NCBI RefSeq assembly: GCF_009707465.1
Contig: NZ_CP046120.1
Location: 2,013,501 to 2,077,500 of the forward strand
Direction: 5' to 3'
Length of the DNA: 64,000 bases
Origin: Novosphingobium sp. Gsoil 351
GTDB taxonomy: Bacteria > Pseudomonadota > Alphaproteobacteria > Sphingomonadales > Sphingomonadaceae
A program made the translations under genes and the position numbers. Position 1 is the first letter of the stretch; every line of letters begins with the position of its first letter. The notes beneath the pieces were generated by a model. It did no database searches and was not told where the DNA came from. It saw only the letters and a program-made list of their open reading frames with translations. Below, one piece after another: positions 1 through 7,052 of the stretch.

Positions 1-432
1 GACGGTGCCGTTGAAGCTGGCGAACGGGCCCGCGTTGACCTTTACCGAATCGCCGATCTCGTAATCGACGTGGACCTGCTTGCGCGGTTCGGCGGCCGCC
101 TGTTCGCGCGCACCGAAATAGCGCGCGGCCTCGCGCTCGCTGATCGGCTGGGGCTTGCCGTTGGGGCCGAGGAAGCCGGTGACCTTGGGGGTGTTCTTGA
201 CGAGGTGGTAGACATCGTCGCTGAGCATCAGCTTGGCGAGCACGTAGCCCGGCATGAACTTGCGCTCGACCTGGACCTTCTTGCCGCGCTTGACCTCGGT
301 GATGGTTTCGGTCGGCACTTCGACCTGCTCGACCAGCTGCCCCAGCCCCATCCGTTCGGCTTCCGAAAGAATGGCGTCGCGAACCTTGTTCTCGAAACCG
401 GAGTAGGCGTGGATGATATACCAGCGGTGCAT
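1..432 (-). CDS. nusG: Transcription termination/antitermination protein NusG (3' end beyond window)
   Basis: NusG binds RNA polymerase and couples it to Rho or to the ribosome through S10. The 144 codons visible start MHRWYIIHAYSGFENKV, the typical NGN-domain opening, followed by the GLGQLVEQVEVPTE and RKFMPGYVLAKL segments. The C-terminal KOW domain begins near the window edge (YEIGDSVKVNAGPFASFNG) and is cut off. The ATG at 432 is the natural start. It lies 50 bp downstream of secE on the same strand, the usual secE-nusG order that precedes the ribosomal protein genes. Confidence 0.96.
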   Translation of the reverse strand, partial: MHRWYIIHAYSGFENKVRDAILSEAERMGLGQLVEQVEVPTETITEVKRGKKVQVERKFMPGYVLAKLMLSDDVYHLVKNTPKVTGFLGPNGKPQPISEREAARYFGAREQAAAEPRKQVHVDYEIGDSVKVNAGPFASFNGTV

Positions 433-482
433 GGGAAACCTTCGTGCGGGACGGGATCAGGCGCCAGAATCAGTCGAGCGGA

Positions 483-677
483 TCAGGCAAGCGAGAGCAG
501 CTGGCTGACGATCCAGCCGAACAGCGAATCGATGCCGAGGAAGAACACCGCGAGGAGCACCATCATCACCCCGACCATGATCGCGGTGGTGACGGTTTCC
601 TGGCGGCTCGGCCAGACGACCTTGCGCGCCTCGGCCTGGACCTGGCGCATGAATTCACCGGGACTGGTCTTGGCCAT
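483..677 (-). CDS. secE: Preprotein translocase subunit SecE
   Basis: SecE is the small essential subunit that clamps SecY in the inner-membrane translocon. The 64-residue protein starts MAKTSPGEFMRQVQAEARKV, has the conserved VWPSRQET amphipathic motif, and one transmembrane segment (about residues 32-52, IMVGVMMVLLAVFFLGID). This single-TM length is normal for alphaproteobacteria. The frame is open further upstream, but the ATG at 677 gives the family N-terminus, so the longer version is rejected. It is followed by nusG. The tRNA-Trp often found next to secE lies here 3.3 kb upstream, beyond the cyclase gene. Confidence 0.95.
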   Translation of the reverse strand: MAKTSPGEFMRQVQAEARKVVWPSRQETVTTAIMVGVMMVLLAVFFLGIDSLFGWIVSQLLSLA

Positions 678-885
678 CGCGACTCGCTTCCTCGCAGTTT
701 GCGCGTCTCGCGCCATCGGCTCCCGCGCCGCCGCGGGCGCCCCATGATGGGAGTGCCGCGAACAGGCTGAAGTTCTCCGATGTCGGAAGACAGGGGCGCC
801 ATTACAAGCGTGGGCCGCGGATGGCAAGGCTTGGCTGGCGCGCGGCAGGGGCACGCGCGCACGGCAACCGTCCAACGGCGTGCGT

Positions 886-3816
886 TCAGGCGGCGGCGGC
901 CAGGCCGTCGCGCCAGACGCCGTCCCAATCGCCGGGCGGCGGCACTGCGGAGAGCGCGCGGGCGCGGGCGAGCATAAGTTGCGCGGGGCGGTCGTCGGGG
1001 TTGAGTTCCACAGCGCGCGCGAAGGCCGCCAGCGCATCGTCCCAGCGCCCGGCGGCCAGGGCCGCGCGGCCCTCGGCATAGGCCGCATGGCCGGCCGGGT
1101 CGGCGGTGCTGCGCGCCAGCACCTCGAACACCGTCTCGGGCCGCTTGCGCCCGCGCACCGCGATCAGATCGATCTCGCGCATCGGCTGGTCGGTCGTCAC
1201 CGCCTTGGCCGTGGCCTCGTCGATCAGCATCTCCACGCCATAGGCCTTGGTCAGATCCTGAAGCCGCGCGGCCAGGTTCACGCTGTCGCCGATCACGGTA
1301 TAGTCCATCCGCTTGGGGCTGCCGATCGTGCCCGCCACGACCTCGCCGGTGGCGATGCCCACCCCCAGGCGCAGCGGCGCCGCGCCGCGTGTCTCGCGGT
1401 TGCGGTTGATCGCATCGAGCATCCGCAGCATCTCGAGCCCCGCGGCGAAGGCGTTGTCGGGGTCGCGCTCGCTCGACAAGGGCGCGCCGAACACCGCCAT
1501 CACCGCATCGCCGATATACTTGTCGAGCACGCCGCCGTTGCCCGAGACCGCCTCGTACAGTTCGGTGAACAGTTCGTTGAGCGTCTCGACCGTCTCGCGC
1601 GCGGTCAGTTCCTCGGCCATCGTGGTGAAGCCGCGGATGTCGGCGAACAGCACGCTGGCCTGGCAGGCGGTGCCGAACAGCGAATCGTCGTCGCGGCCGA
1701 GCACCTGGTCGACCACCTCCTGGGTCATGAACCGGCGCATCGCGCCTTGCAGCCGCTTGCCCTCGGAAATGTCCTCGATCACCAGCAGCACCCCGACCCG
1801 GCCGGTCTCGCCTTCGAGCGGGGTGATCGAGAGATTGACCGACGATGGCCGCTCACCGCCGGCGGTGAATTCGATGTCGAGCAGCAGCTTGGGTTCGCCG
1901 CGGTCGGCGACAGCGGCGATCTCGTCGACCAGCCGGGGGTTGAAGCGCGGCAGCACCGAGCGCGCGTCGAGCCCGGCGAGCAAGGTCGCCGAGGCGCCCA
2001 GGATCTGGGCCGCGGCGGCGTTGAGCTTGGTGATCTTCCAGTCCAGATCGAGCGCGATGACCCCGCCCGACATCGAGCGCAGGATCGATTCGTCGAAGCT
2101 GCGCGCCGCGACCGATTCGCTGAACAGCCGGGCGTTGTCGATCGCCACAGCGGCCTGCGCCCCGAACGCGCCGACCCGGGCGGCGTCGTCGGGCGAAAAG
2201 GCTTCGCCATCCTCGCGATTGAGCGCCTGCATCACCCCGATCCGGCTGCCGTCGCGCGAGGTGATCGGGACGGTCAGCACGCTTCGGGTGCGATAGCCGG
2301 TCGCCTCGTCCACCGATCGGTTGAACCGCTCGTCCTCGTAGGCGTCGGGAATGTTCAGGGTCTGGCCGGTCGCATAGACGTAGCCGGCGAGCCCGCGCCC
2401 GGCATCGAGCTTGAGCGGTCCGCCTTCGACGCCTTCGGCGACCAGCGAGGTCAGCGCCCGGTCGGAATCCTGCTTGAGGAACAGCGAACTGCGGTCGGCG
2501 CGGGTGATCTTGCTCGACACCGCGACGATCTTGCGCAGCAGGCTGTCGAGCTCGAGGTCGGAGGTGATCGCGGTGTTGACCTCGAGCAGGTTGCGCAAGT
2601 CGTCGTTATCCTGTTCGGAGCGCGCGACCGACAGCGACCAGCGTTCGGCCAGGATCACGACCTGCGAATAGAGCAGCATGACCGCGCCGAGCGCAGTGAA
2701 TTCGTAGCTGCGCAGCTCGTCGAGGGTCGAGATCGCGGTCCAGACCAGCGCCATGATCACGAACGAGCCGACGAACAGCGCCATTCCGATCAGTTGCACG
2801 ATCGCCCCGTCGCGGCGGCGCAGCGCCGCCAGCGCGATCACCCCCATCACGTAGACCTGCGAGGCGACGCCGGTCGGCAGGAACACGTTGCGCCCGATCT
2901 TGGAGGCGAGCAGCGTGTTGCCCAGCGTGAACATCACCGCCTGGACGGCCACGATGCTCAGGAAGAACACCACGAAGGCGCGCACGACCAGCGGCGAGCT
3001 TTCGCGCCGGTAGAGCTCGTGGACATAAAGCAGGAAGAACATGCCCGCCAACGGCGCGGTCAGGTACTGGAACCCCATCACCTGCTGGAACCGCAGCGCC
3101 GGGAACTGCATCATCAGGATGTCGTCGAACGCCAGAACCAGCATCGAGGGCAGGTAGGCCAGGCTGGCGAGCCCGAAGAACAGCGAGGCGCGGTCGCTCG
3201 GGCGGTAGAAGAAGGTGATCAGCGACAGCGCCGCGACGAGCGTCAGCGACGCCGCGTAGAGCGCGGTCCGGCTCCACTTGGTCGCGATCCAGTCCTGCAT
3301 CGGTTCGGCCAGGCCGAGCACCGGAACCTGCTCGAGCCCGTTGTCCCAGTGGAGCCACACCGCCAGGTCGATCGCCAGGTTCAGCGGTCCGCCCCTGTGG
3401 TCGAACGTGATCAGATGGGCGCGGTGGACATAGCGGGTGGCGGCGGCGCTATCGCCAAGCACGCCGCGTTGCGATACCTGCCGCCCGTCCAGCGTGATCC
3501 GCGAGGCCGCGTAGATCGCCGGGACGTGGAGCACGTAGCGGCCCGGAACCAGGCCGCGCAACTGGAGCGAATAGCGCGCCCGGCCCTGCTGCGGCAGCGT
3601 GGTGCCGGCGATGTTGAGGCCTTCCCACAGCCCCGGCGCATCGGCCCAGCCGCTGGTCCCCGGCGCCGGTCCGGGGCCGCCGAGCCAGGTCAGCCGCCAT
3701 TGGCCGTTGAGCTCGATCGGGCGGACCAGCGGGCCATGGGTGGTGAGATCGAGGACGCCGTGCTCGACCCGGCCCGCGCGCGGATCGAGCGAATCGCGGA
3801 AGTAGGGCGCGACCAT
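886..3816 (-). CDS. Membrane-bound class III adenylate cyclase (7TM-DISM, GAF, PAS, cyclase, TPR-like tail)
   Basis: Predicted to make cAMP in response to a periplasmic or membrane signal. Order by rough residue: extracytoplasmic sensor fold like 7TMR-DISM (30-160), about seven TM helices (180-390), GAF (415-560, starting TAITSDLELDSLLRKIV), PAS (575-690), class III cyclase (715-900), TPR-like tail (905-965, YAEGRAALAAGRWDDALAAF). In the catalytic domain FADIRG and YIGD (D770) carry the metal aspartates, K766 in LDKYIGD and the aspartate of MDYTVIGDSVN are the adenine-specifying pair, and VNLAARLQ holds the Asn and Arg. ATP rather than GTP is therefore expected. The ATG at 3816 is the only standard start, but the frame stays open to a TGA at 3931-3933 and the extra codons encode a basic, then hydrophobic, signal anchor (RRRLLIGLGALVGILL). 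The true N-terminus is probably longer. Confidence 0.88.
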   Translation of the reverse strand: MVAPYFRDSLDPRAGRVEHGVLDLTTHGPLVRPIELNGQWRLTWLGGPGPAPGTSGWADAPGLWEGLNIAGTTLPQQGRARYSLQLRGLVPGRYVLHVPAIYAASRITLDGRQVSQRGVLGDSAAATRYVHRAHLITFDHRGGPLNLAIDLAVWLHWDNGLEQVPVLGLAEPMQDWIATKWSRTALYAASLTLVAALSLITFFYRPSDRASLFFGLASLAYLPSMLVLAFDDILMMQFPALRFQQVMGFQYLTAPLAGMFFLLYVHELYRRESSPLVVRAFVVFFLSIVAVQAVMFTLGNTLLASKIGRNVFLPTGVASQVYVMGVIALAALRRRDGAIVQLIGMALFVGSFVIMALVWTAISTLDELRSYEFTALGAVMLLYSQVVILAERWSLSVARSEQDNDDLRNLLEVNTAITSDLELDSLLRKIVAVSSKITRADRSSLFLKQDSDRALTSLVAEGVEGGPLKLDAGRGLAGYVYATGQTLNIPDAYEDERFNRSVDEATGYRTRSVLTVPITSRDGSRIGVMQALNREDGEAFSPDDAARVGAFGAQAAVAIDNARLFSESVAARSFDESILRSMSGGVIALDLDWKITKLNAAAAQILGASATLLAGLDARSVLPRFNPRLVDEIAAVADRGEPKLLLDIEFTAGGERPSSVNLSITPLEGETGRVGVLLVIEDISEGKRLQGAMRRFMTQEVVDQVLGRDDDSLFGTACQASVLFADIRGFTTMAEELTARETVETLNELFTELYEAVSGNGGVLDKYIGDAVMAVFGAPLSSERDPDNAFAAGLEMLRMLDAINRNRETRGAAPLRLGVGIATGEVVAGTIGSPKRMDYTVIGDSVNLAARLQDLTKAYGVEMLIDEATAKAVTTDQPMREIDLIAVRGRKRPETVFEVLARSTADPAGHAAYAEGRAALAAGRWDDALAAFARAVELNPDDRPAQLMLARARALSAVPPPGDWDGVWRDGLAAAA

Positions 3817-4004
3817 CAGCAGGATCCCGACCAGCGCGCCGAGCCCGATCAGCAGCCGGCGGCGCGGCGATGTCGCGCTCAGCCACGATTCCCTGCGTTT
3901 GGCGACGCCTGTGGTGATCCCGCCAACCCCTCAATCCGGCGGCGATGCCGGAGCCTGACGACCAGCTTAGCCGATGCCGGACCGAGCGTCCACGCGAAGG
4001 GAAG

Positions 4005-4080
4005 TGGCAGGAGTGGAGGGACTCGAACCCACGGCCCTCGGTTTTGGAGACCGATGCTCTACCAACTGAGCTACACTCCT
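4005..4080 (-). tRNA. tRNA-Trp (anticodon CCA)
   Basis: The minus strand reads as a full cloverleaf: acceptor AGGAGTG (from 4080) pairs with CACTCCT, D arm GCTCAGTTGGTAGAGC, anticodon loop CTCCAAA with anticodon CCA, and the T loop TTCGAGTC. The CCA end is encoded (4005-4007). It has the same orientation as the cyclase, secE and nusG downstream. Confidence 0.97.
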
Positions 4081-4168
4081 AAGCCCCACCCCCCTACCCA
4101 CCATGCGCGGCAATGACAACCTAGGCGATGACAGGCGGGCAGCGGACAGGCACAATGCCGACCTCACC

Positions 4169-4948
4169 ATGCACGCGCCCGCCGCCTCGCCGATCGATCC
4201 CGAGTTGCTGCTGAGCGCGTATCGCGCGGGCATCTTCCCGATGGCCGACGCGCGCGACGATCCCGAGGTATTCTGGGTCGAGCCGCGGATGCGCGCGATC
4301 CTGCCATTGGATGGCTTCCGCATGTCAGCCTCGCTCGCCCGGACATTGCGCCGCGAACGCTTCCAGGTGACCTGCAACGCCGCGTTCGATGGCGTGATCG
4401 ACGCCTGCGCCGCGGCACGCGAAGGACGCAGCGAAACCTGGATCAGCGGGCGGATCGCGGCGAGCTATCGCGAGCTGCACCGGCTCGGCTGGGCGCATTC
4501 CATCGAGTGCTGGAAGCAAGGCGAGCTGGTCGGTGGTCTCTACGGGGTCGGCTTCGACCGGGTGTTCTGCGGCGAAAGCATGTTCAGCAGCCAGCGCGAT
4601 GCGTCGAAGGTGGCGCTGGCGTGGCTGGTAGCGGCACTGCGCCGCGCTGGTGCCGCGCTGCTCGACTGTCAATTCATGACCGATCATCTCGCCTCGCTCG
4701 GCGCGGTCGAGATCGACCAGCAGGACTACCTCGCGCGGTTGCGCGCGGCTCAGGTCGGCGTGGGGGCCGGGCTTGGCGCTATGCTCGGGGTAGCGGAGGG
4801 CGAGGAATCGGGCGGAGCCGCCGGGCTCGATTTGCCCGCGGGCTTTGCCGCGCTGCTCGCCGACACCCCCTCGGCCGCTTTTGCCGCACCGGGCGTCGCC
4901 TCGTCGCCGGGGAAGCGCATTGCGCAGTCCTTGACCCAGACATCGTAG
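4169..4948 (+). CDS. aat: Leucyl/phenylalanyl-tRNA--protein transferase
   Basis: Aat adds Leu or Phe from tRNA to N-terminal Arg or Lys of proteins, marking them for ClpS/ClpAP (N-degron pathway). Family motifs are clear: LLLSAYRAGIFPMAD, FWVEPRMRAILPLD, SIECWKQGELVGGLYGV, FCGESMFS and LDCQFMTDHLASLGA. I chose the ATG at 4169 (MHAPAASPIDPELLLSAYR); an in-frame ATG at 4103 only adds an unlikely polar leader. The 259-residue product has a C-terminal tail of about 65 residues past the core that ends QSLTQTS. That tail overlaps, on the opposite strand, the last 199 bases of the DUF2155 gene. Confidence 0.93.
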   Translation: MHAPAASPIDPELLLSAYRAGIFPMADARDDPEVFWVEPRMRAILPLDGFRMSASLARTLRRERFQVTCNAAFDGVIDACAAAREGRSETWISGRIAASYRELHRLGWAHSIECWKQGELVGGLYGVGFDRVFCGESMFSSQRDASKVALAWLVAALRRAGAALLDCQFMTDHLASLGAVEIDQQDYLARLRAAQVGVGAGLGAMLGVAEGEESGGAAGLDLPAGFAALLADTPSAAFAAPGVASSPGKRIAQSLTQTS

Positions 4949-5397
4949 ACCGGGTGCTCCACGACGTTGAGCGAGGGCGCGTTACGGAAAAGCCAGCCCG
5001 AGAATACCTTGCGCCAGGCTAACTTGTCGCGGACCGTGGCGCGCTCCTCGACGAACACCTGAACGAACGCGCCGGTTTCGGGCGGGTCTTCCCACGGCGC
5101 GGTCTTCTCGCACGCCGCCAGCTTGACGATTACATTGTCGATACGCAGCGATTCGCCAGGCTTGAGCTTGATGTCGCGGGTCAGGTTGTTGCGCTTGTTG
5201 AGCAGACCGATCGTCGCGACGCGCTCGGCGAGCGGGGTAACGCCCTTTTCATCGACCATTTTCGCCGCGCCCGCGGGTTTGGCCGAACCCGTCTGGCTCA
5301 CTTCGGGAGGTAGATCGGGCTCGTCCTTCCCGCACCCCGCCAGCGTCATGGCGAGCAGCGGCAGCGCGACAAGAAGGGGGCTGGGGCGTGCGAACAT
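4750..5397 (-). CDS. DUF2155 family lipoprotein
   Basis: Secreted lipoprotein of unknown function in the DUF2155 family, common in alphaproteobacteria. The start at 5397 gives MFARPSPLLVALPLLAMTLA followed by a GCGK lipobox cysteine. The conserved core has GLLNKRNNLTRDIKLKPGES, LAACEKTAPWEDPPETGAF and FSGWLFRNAPSLNVVEHPVY. Typical members end soon after VKDCAMRFP; here a Pro/Ala/Ser-rich tail of about 45 residues follows, all of it antisense to aat. An alternative start at 5433 would bury the signal peptide. It is last in the run recX, DUF192, NDUFA12, DUF2155, starting 10 bp after the NDUFA12 stop. Confidence 0.85.
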   Translation of the reverse strand: MFARPSPLLVALPLLAMTLAGCGKDEPDLPPEVSQTGSAKPAGAAKMVDEKGVTPLAERVATIGLLNKRNNLTRDIKLKPGESLRIDNVIVKLAACEKTAPWEDPPETGAFVQVFVEERATVRDKLAWRKVFSGWLFRNAPSLNVVEHPVYDVWVKDCAMRFPGDEATPGAAKAAEGVSASSAAKPAGKSSPAAPPDSSPSATPSIAPSPAPTPT

Positions 5398-5407
5398 CGG
5401 TGCGGGC

Positions 5408-5806
5408 TCAGTCGCCCGGGGACCAGGCTTCATAGTCGCCCGTCGCCGCCGCGCGCTTCCCGCCGCGCTCGAGCGCACCTGCAGGTCGATAGGCCGCCGC
5501 GGTCCCGGTGGCGTTGGGGGTGTAGTCGACCTCCCAAATCCGCGCTGGAGGCAGGTTGCTCTCGGGCACCCCCTCGAAAGAGCCGTGGAGCCAACCGTGC
5601 CATTCAGGTGGCACTCGGCTCGAATCGTTGGCACCGCTGTACATCACCCAGCGGCGCTCGCGCCCGTCCGGCAGTTTCTTGGCTGCGCGGAAATAGGCGT
5701 TGCCCTGTGCGTCGGTGCCTACCTTTTCGCCATGGCGCCAGCTGTTCAGCGCGGTGCCTATCGTCGCGCCGTCCCACCAGGTGAAGATTTTCGAGAGGAT
5801 ACCCAT
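5408..5806 (-). CDS. NADH:ubiquinone oxidoreductase NDUFA12-family protein
   Basis: Accessory subunit of respiratory complex I, homologous to mitochondrial NDUFA12 (B17.2), which sits on the peripheral arm. The 132-residue protein starts MGILSKIFTWWDGATIGTAL and has the family signature pieces DAQGNAYFRAAK, RRWVMYSG and PPEWHGWLHG. The nuo operon itself is not in the window, which is usual because this gene stands alone from nuo in alphaproteobacteria. It lies between DUF192 and DUF2155 on the same strand. Confidence 0.93.
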   Translation of the reverse strand: MGILSKIFTWWDGATIGTALNSWRHGEKVGTDAQGNAYFRAAKKLPDGRERRWVMYSGANDSSRVPPEWHGWLHGSFEGVPESNLPPARIWEVDYTPNATGTAAAYRPAGALERGGKRAAATGDYEAWSPGD

Positions 5807-5846
5807 CGCGAACCGCCGTTAGAGGATTTGGTCGGTCGAGGGCAAG

Positions 5847-6332
5847 CTACCACTCGACCCGATCGCCGATCGCCAGCCCGAGCTGGGCGGCGCGGCCGCC
5901 GTTGAGTTCCAGGATGGCCACGACGGGACCTTGCGAGCTGATCGGAGCCAGCGAGTAGGGTACCGCATCTGGAGCGATGCTCTCGATCCGGCGGTCGGGG
6001 CCGACGAACACCATGTCCAGCGGAATCACGGTATTCTTCATCCAGAAACTTGCGCGTTGCGGCGGGCGATCGACGAAGATCATCCCCTCGTCGGCACCCA
6101 TTGAGGTGCGGAACATCAGCCCCTTCTCCCACTCGGTGTCGGTGCGCGCGATCTCGACGCGAAATTCGTGGCGGCCGTTGGCGGATGCGATCGACAGGGG
6201 AACGACTTCCAGTCCCGAAATCGGATGCCGGACCGGTGCCGAGGCCGCCGCCTTCTGTCCGGCGTCGGCGCTCATCGGCGAGCACGCGGCAAGCGCGGCG
6301 AGGACGGCGTAAAAAACGACGCGAACGCTCAT
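5847..6332 (-). CDS. DUF192 family lipoprotein
   Basis: Member of the DUF192 family, small beta-rich extracytoplasmic proteins of unknown biochemical role. The start at 6332 (MSVRVVFYAVLAALAACSPM) encodes a signal peptide with an LAAC lipobox. The family signature is present: WEKGLMFRTSMGADEGMIF, then FWMKNTVIPLDMVFV and VVAILELNGGRAAQLGLAIG. The ATG overlaps the recX stop (ATGA), so it is probably translated with recX. Confidence 0.9.
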   Translation of the reverse strand: MSVRVVFYAVLAALAACSPMSADAGQKAAASAPVRHPISGLEVVPLSIASANGRHEFRVEIARTDTEWEKGLMFRTSMGADEGMIFVDRPPQRASFWMKNTVIPLDMVFVGPDRRIESIAPDAVPYSLAPISSQGPVVAILELNGGRAAQLGLAIGDRVEW

Positions 6333-6895
6333 GTTTCTGATTCTCCAGCCGCTTCGTCGACCCATTCGAGCGCTTCGGCCTCGCTGGCTGCATCAACCAG
6401 AATGCGCGCGCTGTCGAGGGGGTGGCCCGCGCGGAGCATCGCGGCGAACTGCTTCTGGCGCTGGGCGGGATCTGGCCGCGCCTTCCCGAACGGGCCGAAC
6501 CGTCGCTTGCGCGCGAGGACCAGCGCCGCGCGCCGCGAAGCTGCTTCGTCGCCCTGGACGCTGGCGCGCAATTCCTCGGCGATGCCGGCGCCGCGCAAAG
6601 CCTGCTCGATCCGCCGGTCGCCATAGCCGCGGCGGTGCAGGCTAGACGCGCGTCCGCGCGCGAACCCGGCGTCGTCGACATAACCGGCCGCCACGAAACG
6701 CTCGATCAGCGCCGCGACGTCCGGGCCGGGCACCGCGTTCCACCCGCGCTCGCAAAGCTTGCGTCGCAGATATTGGGCCAACTTGCCCGCGCTCGTCGCG
6801 AACCTCGCGACATAAGCGAGCGCCAGTTCTTCCAGCCCGGGCGGATCGAGCGGCTTGGTCACACGCGGCGTGCGAGGCTGGCGGGGCGGTCTCAT
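6329..6895 (-). CDS. recX: Regulatory protein RecX
   Basis: RecX modulates RecA filaments by capping or inhibiting their extension. The chosen ATG at 6895 gives MRPPRQPRTPRVTKPLDPP and then the three-helix repeat core: LAYVARFATSAGKLAQYLRR, RFVAAGYVDDAGFARGRA and RRGYGDRRIEQALRGAG. At 188 residues it is of normal length for alphaproteobacteria. It is the first gene of a minus-strand run of four and diverges from the acyl-AMP ligase across about 157 bp. recA is not nearby. Confidence 0.9.
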   Translation of the reverse strand: MRPPRQPRTPRVTKPLDPPGLEELALAYVARFATSAGKLAQYLRRKLCERGWNAVPGPDVAALIERFVAAGYVDDAGFARGRASSLHRRGYGDRRIEQALRGAGIAEELRASVQGDEAASRRAALVLARKRRFGPFGKARPDPAQRQKQFAAMLRAGHPLDSARILVDAASEAEALEWVDEAAGESET

Positions 6896-7052
6896 GGGCG
6901 CGCCATATTCGTGCCACAGTCCGCCGCGATGGCAAAACTCCGATCCCGGCACCGATGAGGGCGGAGCCGGGTGACCAGGTCATCGGGGACCGGCCGAAGC
7001 GGCTCAAGCCGCACGGCGAAGTCTCCACGAAACAACGGGTTCTTGCGACGAC

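Noticed and set aside
4005..4080. tRNA-Trp (and tRNA-Thr at 49976) as integration sites of a genomic island
   Set aside because: No integrase, no duplicated tRNA 3' end seen, and flanking genes are housekeeping.
880..4116. A 1078-codon open frame on the plus strand opposite the cyclase
   Set aside because: Composition is His/Arg/Asp-rich antisense of a GC-rich gene with no family motifs; the minus-strand frame has five recognisable domains.
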